A DNA stretch of 26,029 nt from CAYTED01 sp964537075 (GTDB lineage: Bacteria; Patescibacteriota; Minisyncoccia; Moranbacterales; UBA1568): contig CAZIBB010000009.1 in the NCBI GenBank assembly GCA_964537075.1, positions 1-26,029 of the forward strand. Direction: 5' to 3'. The notes under the pieces are model-generated. The model was not told the DNA's origin. It ran no database searches and saw nothing but the letters and a program-made list of their open reading frames with translations. Positions 6,686 through 13,730 of this stretch are shown piece by piece (the first letter of the stretch is position 1; each line of letters starts with the position of its first letter). A program made the translations under genes and the position numbers.

Positions 6686-8791
6686 ATGACAGAATCAAAT
6701 AATAATCCGGGATCGGTCGAAGGGATCATCTCCGGACTCTCTTCAGGTCGCGGTATGCGGCACGGGGGAAATCCCGCTCATCGTGGCGGGAACCGTTTCG
6801 CGAGGCCGTCTCGCCCGCAAGTGGCACGTCAAGTTGGACAAGGAGCTCCGATAGCTCCTGTCCGAGGTGTCGTTCCAGCAGCAACCAGGAAACCGGCGGT
6901 CGCTCATGGCGATCTGCGCAAGCCTGCCCACAAAGCGGTAAGTGGTGTGGAACAGCGCATCGTTGCGAATAATCGCACCGGGAAACAGGGCGCCGCTCCT
7001 CGTGGCAGGAATCGCAATACGCTCATCCGTCGCCAGACCGGTACTGAGACGAGTAATTTGACGGCGCTTGGAAATATGAGTCGCCATCCGATTGGTACCG
7101 TCGTCGGACCGAAGCTCGTTCGGGATCGATTGCGCATCATTCCGCTCGGAGGTCAGGAGGAAGTCGGTCGCAATATGACTATTTTCGAATACAATGATGA
7201 TATCGTGATCATCGATATGGGTTTGCAGTGGCCGGAAGCCGATATGCCCGGTATCGACTATATCGTTCCGAATGTGAATTATCTCAAGGGGAAGGAAAAA
7301 AATATCCGTGGGGTGATTTTTACTCATGGACACCTCGATCATATCGGTGCTGCGCCGATTCTCCTCAGGCAGCTCGGGTATCCGACCGTCATCAGCCGTG
7401 ATCTCACGCTTGCCCTGATCAAGGACAAGGTAGAAGATCAGGAAAAGGGCGCGGCGAATCGTTTGAAAATGATCCGCGTGAAGTCGCTCGATGACAAGAT
7501 CAAGCTCGGCGTATTCGAAGCGGGATTCTTCGAAGTCGAACATTCGATCATGGATGCGATGGGTATCGTTCTCAAAACTCCGGCCGGTACCGTCATTCAC
7601 ATGGGGGACTGGACGATCGCGAATGAGCCGATTGATCCGCACCCGATCGATTACAAACACCTCTCCAAACTTCCCCGACCGACGATACTGATGCTCGAAA
7701 GCTTGGGAGCCCTGAAAAAAGGTCTTCCGCCATCAGAGCAGGAAGTGCATCGGAATTTGCAGGATTTGCTCGCTTCGGCACCGGGACGCATCGTCATCGG
7801 GACATTTGCTTCGCAGATTCGCCGCATCGCCTATATCCTCGAATACTGTGAACGCATCGGGAAAGTCGTGGCACTCGATGGGTACAGCATGAAGAAAAAT
7901 ATCGAGATCGCGAAACAGCTCGGCTATGTGAAGATGAAGCCCGAGACGCTTATCACCGTGAATGACATTCACAAATATCCGGAAAACAGGATCGTGGTGA
8001 TCTGTACCGGCGCGCAGGGCGAGCTCAATGCAGCCCTCGCGAAAATCGTGACGGATAATCATCGCTTCATCAAGCTTCAGAAAAATGACACGATCGTGTT
8101 TTCTTCGTCGGTTATTCCGGGGAACGAGCGCGCCATCCAGCGATTGAAGGATAATCTCTACCGCAAGTGCAATAATGTGATTCATTCGGACATCATGGAT
8201 ATTCACATCGGGGGACACTCGACCGCGTCGGGCATCGAGGAAGTGCTCCGTCAGGTGGAGCCGACCTATTTCCTCCCGGTCTATGCGAATCATTACTTCC
8301 TGAAGGAGGCAGGGAAGATTTCCTATCGGCTCGGCTTTCCCGACAAGAATGTCGCCGTGCTCGATAATGGGCATGTGTTCGAACTTGATCTCGAAGGCAA
8401 GGGCTTGATTCTTCCGGAGAAAGTCGATTCGAGTTATGTCTTCATCGACGGTCTCGGTGTCGGCGATATCGGTCATGTCGTCCTGCGCGATCGGCAGATG
8501 CTCGCCGAAGACGGGATGATTATGATTACGGTCATCATTGATGGCAAGACGAAGAAGATCATCGGCAATGTGCAGATCACTTCGCGCGGTTTCATCCATG
8601 TGAAGGAGAATTTCGACCTGGTCAATGAGACCAAGCGCAAGGTGCAGAAGGCCGTGCATGATTATACCTCCAAGGGAGCCTCGATGGATTGGGATGCGGT
8701 CAGAAATGAGATCCGCGAATCCGTCGGCCAATTCCTCTTTACGAAAACCGAACGCCGCCCGATGGTGCTGCCGGTTGTCATCGAAGTGTAA
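6686..8791 (+). CDS. rnj: Ribonuclease J with long basic N-terminal extension
   Basis: RNase J is a zinc-dependent 5'-3' exonuclease/endonuclease that matures rRNA and degrades mRNA. The 701 residues are about 145 longer than typical RNase J. Residues 1 to about 145 are a low-complexity Gly/Arg/Pro/Ala-rich tail, followed by LRIIPLGGQEEVGRNM, where the metallo-beta-lactamase domain begins. The metal-binding signature FTHGHLDHIG has its first His at about residue 214. The beta-CASP region includes GTFASQIRRI and the later metal-binding stretch DIHIGGHSTASG. A C-terminal domain (about 585-701) completes the fold. The basic tail probably binds RNA or degradosome partners, but this is inference. 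ATG at 6686 is the first start in an AT-rich leader. A perfect hairpin terminator follows. Confidence 0.93.
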   Translation: MTESNNNPGSVEGIISGLSSGRGMRHGGNPAHRGGNRFARPSRPQVARQVGQGAPIAPVRGVVPAATRKPAVAHGDLRKPAHKAVSGVEQRIVANNRTGKQGAAPRGRNRNTLIRRQTGTETSNLTALGNMSRHPIGTVVGPKLVRDRLRIIPLGGQEEVGRNMTIFEYNDDIVIIDMGLQWPEADMPGIDYIVPNVNYLKGKEKNIRGVIFTHGHLDHIGAAPILLRQLGYPTVISRDLTLALIKDKVEDQEKGAANRLKMIRVKSLDDKIKLGVFEAGFFEVEHSIMDAMGIVLKTPAGTVIHMGDWTIANEPIDPHPIDYKHLSKLPRPTILMLESLGALKKGLPPSEQEVHRNLQDLLASAPGRIVIGTFASQIRRIAYILEYCERIGKVVALDGYSMKKNIEIAKQLGYVKMKPETLITVNDIHKYPENRIVVICTGAQGELNAALAKIVTDNHRFIKLQKNDTIVFSSSVIPGNERAIQRLKDNLYRKCNNVIHSDIMDIHIGGHSTASGIEEVLRQVEPTYFLPVYANHYFLKEAGKISYRLGFPDKNVAVLDNGHVFELDLEGKGLILPEKVDSSYVFIDGLGVGDIGHVVLRDRQMLAEDGMIMITVIIDGKTKKIIGNVQITSRGFIHVKENFDLVNETKRKVQKAVHDYTSKGASMDWDAVRNEIRESVGQFLFTKTERRPMVLPVVIEV

Positions 8792-8801
8792 TTTTTAACA
8801 T

Positions 8802-8962
8802 CGGTCGTTCCGCCTGCGGGCGGTGCGTCCGCTGTTATAAAATTTGCATGAGGGTTGTTCCGCTTTTTGAGCGGAGTGCCGTAACAAAGGACCGTCCTTT
8901 TTAAAAGGACGGTCCTTTGTATTTTTTAACATCGGTCACTCCGCTTTCTGATCGGTGCGTCC
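8802..8962. repeat. GCGG-type hairpin repeats, copies B2-B4
   Basis: Three related units lie here: B2 8802-8833 (CGTTCCGC ... GCGGTGCGTCCGCTG), B3 8853-8874 (GGTTGTTCCGCT ... AGCGG) and B4 8932-8962 (CACTCCGC ... CGGTGCGTCCGCC). B2 and B4 also share their upstream flank TTTTTAACATCGGTC, so they form a direct repeat of about 40 bp on either side of the RNase J terminator. They resemble B1 in the leader at 498-532. Confidence 0.6.
8884..8927 (+). terminator. Perfect hairpin terminator after RNase J
   Basis: Two perfect 17-bp arms, ACAAAGGACCGTCCTTT (8884-8900) and its reverse complement (8904-8920), are separated by TTA and followed by ATTTTTT. The palindromic design could stop transcription in both directions. 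Confidence 0.9.
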
Positions 8963-9020
8963 GCCCGCCCGCAACGATTCGCAATCACGCCTTGGCGGGA
9001 GTAGCGATTCGGGCAGGCTG
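8963..9020. repeat. GCCCGCCC...GGGCAGGCTG repeat, copy G1
   Basis: The stretch reads GCCCGCCCGCAACGATTCGC ... GCGATTCGGGCAGGCTG. Its reverse complement shares CAGCCTGCCCGAATCG and a CGTTG-x-GGGCGGG end with 13208-13247, so the two are inverted, partly deleted copies of one element. It lies just upstream of the promoter of the Bro-N gene. Confidence 0.6.
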
Positions 9021-9023
9021 TGA

Positions 9024-9029
9024 TATAAT
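9024..9029 (+). promoter_or_regulatory. -10 element (TATAAT) of the Bro-N gene
   Basis: A perfect TATAAT lies 22 nt before the ATG at 9052. No convincing -35 is visible. The start would be near 9036. Confidence 0.45.
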
Positions 9030-9051
9030 TTATGGGAAAATGTAACATTTC

Positions 9052-9915
9052 ATGAAAGTGCGTGATATGAAAAAATCCACCGGAATAGTGTTGTTTCATC
9101 AAAAACAAGTACGCCGTTTTTATGATGACAAAAAAGAAACTTGGTATTTTTCGATCATTGATGTGATTGAAGTTTTGACCGATTCTACGGTGCCAAAACG
9201 ATATTGGAGCGATCTGAAAAACAAGCTAAAAAACGAAGGCAGTGAGGTGTACGAAAAAATCGTACAACTGAAATTTGTCGCTTCTGATGGGAAAAAATAT
9301 GCGACAGATACATTTTCCACAGAAGATTTATTGCGTATCATCCAATCCATTCCATCGCCAAAGGCCGAGCCATTCAAACTTTGGTTGGCCAAGGTTGGTC
9401 ATGAGCGGATAGAAGAGACGACTGATCCGGAGCTCGCTTTCGAGAGAGCAATGAAAATATATTTACAGAAAGGATATTCGAGAGAGTGGATCAATCAGCG
9501 TCTGAAGAGCATTGAAGTGCGTAAGGAACTCACTGATGAATGGCAGAATCGAGAAATGAAAGAGGGGATGGAATATGCGATACTTACGGATGAGATAACG
9601 AGAGCCTGGGCAGATCGGAGTGTGAGGGAATATAAGAAATTTAAGGGACTGAAGAAGGAAAATCTACGGGATAATATGACGAATCTCGAGCTGGTATTGA
9701 ATATGCTCGCTGAAGCTTCTGTGACCGAAATATCGAGAAAGAAAAAGCCACAAGGGCTGGAAAACAATAAACAGGTTGCTCGTGCTGGTGGGTTGGCGGC
9801 AAAGAAAGCGAGGGTGGAAATAGAAAAGCAAACAGGTGAGAGCGTGATAGTCGCTAAAAATGCAAAAGCATTACAGATGAAACGGAGTTTGTCTTTAAAG
9901 AAAGGTAAGAAATAA
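9052..9915 (+). CDS. Bro-N / DinD-like antirepressor family protein
   Basis: The protein has 287 residues; an alternative ATG at 9067 would remove five. The N-terminal ~115 residues (VLFHQKQVRRFYDD, WYFSIIDVIEVLT, YWSDLKNKL, FSTEDLLRIIQSIPSPKAEP, FKLWLAKVG) look like the Bro-N DNA-binding domain of phage antirepressors. The middle (EWINQRLKSIEVRKELTDEW, then ILTDEITRAW) and the lysine-rich end (ARAGGLAAKKARVEIEKQTG) resemble the DinD/BRO-like proteins found outside prophages. It is probably a DNA-binding regulator connected to damage or mobile DNA, but its target is unknown. No other phage gene is nearby. The base composition is more AT-rich than RNase J, and flanking repeats suggest an acquired segment. 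Confidence 0.75.
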   Translation: MKVRDMKKSTGIVLFHQKQVRRFYDDKKETWYFSIIDVIEVLTDSTVPKRYWSDLKNKLKNEGSEVYEKIVQLKFVASDGKKYATDTFSTEDLLRIIQSIPSPKAEPFKLWLAKVGHERIEETTDPELAFERAMKIYLQKGYSREWINQRLKSIEVRKELTDEWQNREMKEGMEYAILTDEITRAWADRSVREYKKFKGLKKENLRDNMTNLELVLNMLAEASVTEISRKKKPQGLENNKQVARAGGLAAKKARVEIEKQTGESVIVAKNAKALQMKRSLSLKKGKK

Positions 9916-9958
9916 CGAAAAGTATAAGTTTCCAATAAGCGGCCGCACCCCTTCAAAA

Positions 9959-10067
9959 CAATTTTCAATAACCAATTCACAATTTCCAATGCCCCAATGA
10001 ATAAGATTTCATTTTTTGAAAAATTGTATTATTGTATCATTCACTGAAAATTGGTAATTGAAAATTG
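9959..10067. repeat. AATTTTCAATAACCAATT inverted repeat (family C)
   Basis: CAATTTTCAATAACCAATT at 9959-9977 has its reverse complement (one mismatch) at 10049-10067, and weaker pairing extends beyond. The loop (9978-10048) is AT-rich. The element fills most of the 232 nt gap between the Bro-N gene and the LamG gene. Confidence 0.65.
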
Positions 10068-10147
10068 ATCATTGACTTCCTATGTCCCTCTCTCGTTTTC
10101 TCGTTACGCTTTCATCATTCTTTATTTAATGCAGCTGATCAACGCCT

Positions 10148-12994
10148 ATGCTCTCTACTCTTTGGACACGCCGACTCCAATACGCCTTCATCGCCATCGT
10201 CACTGTCACGGTGGGGTTTTCGCTGTATCAATGGAGCGAGTCCCGTGCCGCCGTCAACAGAAAGACCGCCTCCAACAATGGACTCGTCGGCTACTGGAGC
10301 TTCAATGAGGGCACGGGTACACAGACGGGGGATGCTTCGGGCAATAATAATACCGGTACCCTCACCAACGGTCCCACCTGGGTCGATGGGAAACGCGGCA
10401 AGGCGGTGAATTTCGACGGAGTGAATGACTATAACTCTGTCCCTCAAAATGGAAAATTCAATATAAGCACGACCGCCTTCTCGGTATCTTTATGGGTAAA
10501 GGATGATACCGCTTATGCCGGGGTGAGTACATCGTATCATCGGTTTATATCATGGTATGATGGGACAAATAATGTTCAGCTTGGTTTGGCTGGTGCCTCA
10601 AATCCTGCCTCAACTCGACAATATTATTTTTTTAGCGGTACCGCTGGTGACGCAAGACAGTATACAAGTATCAGTGGTGGAATTTCTCTTGGGTGGCATC
10701 ATGTGATGGCTACCTATAATGGCACGACTTATACGATATATGTAGATGGTGTGGCAAGCGGAGGAGGAGTGGGATCTCAGCCTAGCATTACGCCATTTAC
10801 GGGCAATTCAACGACATTGTACATCGGTCAGCGTGGAGACAATGCCGGATGGACAAATGGTTCCATCGACGAAGTCCGCATCTACAACCGCGCGCTCACC
10901 TCGACTGAAATAACCAATCTCTACACTCTCGGTGCGGCCAAGGTGAACGCGTCGCAGAATTCGAATCTCACCAATGGCCTTGTCGGATTGTGGTCATTCA
11001 ATGGTGCTGATATTTCCGGTACCACCGCGTACGATCGTAGTGGCAGTGGGAACAACGGTACCCTCACCAATGGTCCAGTCATTACCGAAGGCAAGCTCGG
11101 CCAGGCTTTGAGTTTCGACGGAGCAGATGATGTCGTATCGGTTCCTGCTGCGACTTCGATTAATAACCTGTCAGCATTGACTGTGAGTGCGTGGATTAAT
11201 GCAAAAAGTAGCGGGGAGGGAGGTTTGACAGGAAGAATTGTTGATAAAGAAGCTGTATCTTCAGGTGCGGGTTGGATGTTCTTTCAGACTACTGGTAATG
11301 TTGGGGGTTTGCGATTCTTTGTTGTTGGTTCTACTTCTTTGTCGAGAATATCGTCAAATAATGTCATTAAATATAATAAGTGGGAACACGTATTGGTAAC
11401 GTGGGATGGTTCCATGACGGCGGCGAACGTGCATATATATGTTAATGGGGTTGAGGTTAGCTACACGACAACAACGGATGGTGCGGGTCGTAGTGCTGAT
11501 ACCACCCTGCCTATTAGGATTGGTAATGAGGCAGATACTATTCGGACATTTGATGGCTCTATCGACGAAGTCCGAGTCTACAATCGTGTTCTCTCTGCGG
11601 GGGAAATCCAATCTCTCTATGACCTCGGCTCGAGCGACAAGGTGAACTCGAGCGTCTCGCAAAACCAGGGCACGGGTCGCCTCGATTCCGGACTCGCCGG
11701 CTATTGGAAGCTCGACGATGCGACCGGTACGACCGCGACGGATAGCAGCACCAATGCGAATAACGGCACTCTCACCAACGGCCCAACCTGGGGCACGGGC
11801 CAGATCGGCGGCGACACGGTGTTCGATGGGACGGATGATTATGTAGGATATACCTCAGCAACTAACCTGGGACTTGCAACGGCAACCAGTGAGAAGACTA
11901 TTTGTTCATGGGTGAAGACTTCCTTCACGCCTGCTACTGCTCAAATTATCTGGGATAATCATAAATCAGGCGCCCAAGTACTTCAATTGGGCGTTAATAG
12001 CTCTGGAGTTTTACAGGGGAGAATCCGGGATAATAATTCGGTAGGGGATACGACTATAAATGGCTCAGGAGCAATAAATAATGGGCAATGGCACCATGCT
12101 TGCATGACCATAGCATCTACTAAAACGATGCAGCTATACGTGGATGGTGCAAAAAATGGAAGTTCGACTACGCATACGATGACAAGTGGTATCCAGTCCA
12201 ATCCTCTTTATATAGCAATAGGGAAAGATATGGAGACTGCGGGGTTTGCATATGTAACATGGAATGGCTCTCTTGACGATGTCCGCATTTATGATCGTGC
12301 GCTTTCTGACGACGAAGTATCCCAGCTCTATCGCCTCACTACACCGACCGGAGTAGATACCAGTCTCAAGGGGTATTGGTCATTCAATGGTCAAGACCTC
12401 TCCGGCACAACCGCCTATGACCGCAGCGGCGCCGGCAATACCGGTACCCTCACCAACGGCCCCGCCATCACCGAAGGCAAGCTCGGCCAGGCCCTTTCTT
12501 TTGATGGGACAAATGACTTGCTTGTAGTCAATAATTCGTCATCCCTCAGTGTCACAAATTACACAGCTTCGTTTTGGATAAAATCGCCTACGGCACCATG
12601 GACAACTATAAAACACCCTATCAACTTGGAAAATACCAATGGTAGTGTCCAATCAACTTTTAATTTTTCATGGCATCATGATAATTCTGCGTTTAGACAG
12701 GCGTGTGCAGCATACATCGTCGGTACTTGGTATGGCGCAAAACTTACATCATCTCTTTTGGCTAATACTTGGTATCACATCGCCTGTACTTATAACGGCA
12801 GTTCCATCAAAGCTTATCTTAATGGGTCTTTGGAGGCGACCACATCTGCGAGTGGAGGAGTAGCTTCAGCTGGCAAATTATATATAGGAACTGGTCCAAG
12901 TACCTGGTTTAATGGCTCTCTCGACGAAGTCCGTATCTACAACCGTGCGTTGAGTAGTGACGAGGTTGCGTCTCTGTATAATGCTGGTCGTTGA
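10148..12994 (+). CDS. Surface protein with four tandem LamG/ConA-like modules
   Basis: This is a 948-residue protein with a basic N-terminus, a hydrophobic segment at about 11-28 (a signal peptide or anchor) and four LamG/concanavalin A-like beta-sandwich modules at about 44-259, 276-489, 514-728 and 739-945. Each module opens with G-L-x-G-Y-W-S-F-N and then GTLTNGP, and closes with GSIDEVRIYNRALS...EI..LY. Such domains usually bind carbohydrate or proteins outside the cell. Module borders are nearly identical in protein and GC-rich in DNA (especially modules 2 and 4, ITEGKLGQALSFDG), whereas the cores differ and are AT-rich. This suggests module duplication and exchange. No sortase or other C-terminal anchor is visible. 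It is probably secreted or tethered by the N-terminal helix; the ligand is unknown. Confidence 0.85.
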   Translation: MLSTLWTRRLQYAFIAIVTVTVGFSLYQWSESRAAVNRKTASNNGLVGYWSFNEGTGTQTGDASGNNNTGTLTNGPTWVDGKRGKAVNFDGVNDYNSVPQNGKFNISTTAFSVSLWVKDDTAYAGVSTSYHRFISWYDGTNNVQLGLAGASNPASTRQYYFFSGTAGDARQYTSISGGISLGWHHVMATYNGTTYTIYVDGVASGGGVGSQPSITPFTGNSTTLYIGQRGDNAGWTNGSIDEVRIYNRALTSTEITNLYTLGAAKVNASQNSNLTNGLVGLWSFNGADISGTTAYDRSGSGNNGTLTNGPVITEGKLGQALSFDGADDVVSVPAATSINNLSALTVSAWINAKSSGEGGLTGRIVDKEAVSSGAGWMFFQTTGNVGGLRFFVVGSTSLSRISSNNVIKYNKWEHVLVTWDGSMTAANVHIYVNGVEVSYTTTTDGAGRSADTTLPIRIGNEADTIRTFDGSIDEVRVYNRVLSAGEIQSLYDLGSSDKVNSSVSQNQGTGRLDSGLAGYWKLDDATGTTATDSSTNANNGTLTNGPTWGTGQIGGDTVFDGTDDYVGYTSATNLGLATATSEKTICSWVKTSFTPATAQIIWDNHKSGAQVLQLGVNSSGVLQGRIRDNNSVGDTTINGSGAINNGQWHHACMTIASTKTMQLYVDGAKNGSSTTHTMTSGIQSNPLYIAIGKDMETAGFAYVTWNGSLDDVRIYDRALSDDEVSQLYRLTTPTGVDTSLKGYWSFNGQDLSGTTAYDRSGAGNTGTLTNGPAITEGKLGQALSFDGTNDLLVVNNSSSLSVTNYTASFWIKSPTAPWTTIKHPINLENTNGSVQSTFNFSWHHDNSAFRQACAAYIVGTWYGAKLTSSLLANTWYHIACTYNGSSIKAYLNGSLEATTSASGGVASAGKLYIGTGPSTWFNGSLDEVRIYNRALSSDEVASLYNAGR

Positions 12995-13000
12995 TAGGTC

Positions 13001-13122
13001 AATTCGCATCTATTCACCCGGTGAAATCCTGCAAAGCAGGAGCCGCCAGGCGGCTATTTCACGGGGCAAGCCGCGCCCTCAGTGCCTCCGAAATCCTCTC
13101 CCTCTACAACTCCGCCCGCTAA
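13001..13122 (+). pseudogene. Broken tail of a further LamG module
   Basis: Beyond the LamG stop, 13072-13122 reads RALSASEILSLYNSAR and a stop, the same ending as the live gene's RALSSDEVASLYNAGR. Upstream, CGCATCTAT at 13005-13013 matches the codons for RIY that normally precede NRALS. Hairpin element E1 separates the two pieces. The simplest reading is an old C-terminal tail interrupted by a small element, while the present gene ends at a different module's tail. Confidence 0.6.
13017..13066. repeat. GTGAAAT...ATTTCAC hairpin element, copy E1
   Basis: Outer arms CCCGGTGAAAT and ATTTCACGGGG (one mismatch) enclose two small hairpins, CCTGC AAA GCAGG and GCCGCC AG GCGGC, giving a branched structure. 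The outer arms plus flanks ATTCACCC and GGGCAAG-CCGC are shared with 24063-24101 in the opposite orientation. It interrupts the LamG tail remnant. Confidence 0.65.
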
Positions 13123-13155
13123 CCCCTTTTTCCTCATCGCGTATCTTTTTTTATA

Positions 13156-13191
13156 ATCCACAGATATAAGCGACCGCTGATATCTGTGGAT
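13156..13191. repeat. 36-bp ATCCACA palindrome, copy D1
   Basis: This is the best palindrome of the family. ATCCACAGATAT pairs perfectly with ATATCTGTGGAT around the core AGCG-AC-CGCT. It is preceded by TATA and followed by TGGATGATT. Its ~78 bp surroundings match those of copy D5. Confidence 0.85.
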
Positions 13192-13207
13192 TGGATGATT
13201 GTAAAAA

Positions 13208-13247
13208 CAGCCTGCCCGAATCGGTACGTGAACCGTTGTGGGCGGGA
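13208..13247. repeat. CAGCCTGCCCGAATCG repeat, copy G2
   Basis: It begins with CAGCCTGCCCGAATCG and ends with CGTTGTGGGCGGG. It is the inverted, shortened counterpart of 8963-9020, lacking about 12 internal bases. It sits inside the first spacer of the palindrome array. Confidence 0.6.
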
Positions 13248-13303
13248 GGAGAGACCTTTGTAGGGAGGCTCTTAGAGAGCTCCAATCCTCCTTTTATATT
13301 ATC

Positions 13304-13339
13304 ATCCACAATCATAAGCGGTCGCTGACATCTGTGGAT
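13304..13339. repeat. 36-bp ATCCACA palindrome, copy D2
   Basis: It has the outer arms ATCCACA/TGTGGAT and core AGCG-GT-CGCT. The centre dinucleotide is GT, opposite to copies D1 and D3. It is followed by GGAATAATT. Confidence 0.85.
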
Positions 13340-13437
13340 GGAATAATTCAGAGGAATATATGTCTGCTCCGGGTTTGTCCCTCCTCTTATCCTCCTTCCC
13401 TCCCTTCATCCATGCCCCCTTGTAGCTAATAGTATCC

Positions 13438-13473
13438 ATCCACAACCATAAGCGACCGCTGACATCTGTGGAT
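13438..13473. repeat. 36-bp ATCCACA palindrome, copy D3
   Basis: It has the outer arms ATCCACA/TGTGGAT and core AGCG-AC-CGCT, followed by AGAATGATT. A long pyrimidine tract (about 13377-13414) precedes it and GAGAGAGACTGAGAGAGA follows it. Confidence 0.85.
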
Positions 13474-13622
13474 AGAATGATTGAGAGAGACTGAGAGAGA
13501 TTCTGAGGGGAGTATATATGTGTGTGCTATGGCTGTTCTCTTTTTTGGGTTCATACCTCGCAACTTTCCGCAGGGTAGTTGATTCTTATCTCTCTTCTCA
13601 TGTCTCACGTTGGATTGTTTGT

Positions 13623-13658
13623 ATCCACAACCATAAGCGGTCGTGTATAATTGTGGAT
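13623..13658. repeat. 36-bp palindrome, diverged copy D4
   Basis: It has outer arms ATCCACAA/TTGTGGAT, but the right half differs from consensus (CGTGTATAATTG instead of CGCTGACATCTG). The change creates TATAAT at 13646-13651, a possible -10 for the gene that starts at 13731. Confidence 0.8.
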
Positions 13659-13730
13659 GAAGGGGATAAGAAGAGAATATGGAGAGAGTGAGGAGTGGGA
13701 GTGTTTCATTGAAATATTTGAGAAGATTGT

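Larger units (their letters stand above)
13123..13730. other. Gene-free palindrome array upstream of the Cas2-like gene
   Basis: No credible coding frame exists in these ~600 bases; short open frames run through the repeats. The stretch holds four copies of the 36-bp palindrome (13156, 13304, 13438, 13623) separated by 112, 98 and 149 bp. It also holds a copy of the G repeat (13208-13247) and a small hairpin GGAGGCTCT TAG AGAGCTCC (about 13265-13283). DNA just before each palindrome tends to be pyrimidine-rich, and DNA just after it purine-rich. Confidence 0.7.

Noticed and set aside
6743..8731. Two minus-strand frames of over 300 residues
   Set aside because: Both are antisense to RNase J and have no family features.
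13238..13429. Small plus-strand frame inside the palindrome array
   Set aside because: It runs through repeat D2 and a pyrimidine tract, has no ribosome site, and its composition follows the repeats.
13156..13658. CRISPR array next to a cas2-like gene
   Set aside because: The repeats are near-complete palindromes spaced by 98-149 bp with diverged flanks, only four in the row, and no cas1 or leader is present. Spacer length and repeat divergence do not fit CRISPR.
13156..13658. Chromosomal replication origin
   Set aside because: DnaA-box-like arms are present, but no dnaA, dnaN or rpmH is nearby, and rRNA and genes on both sides run in the same direction. Kept only as a low-interest alternative finding.
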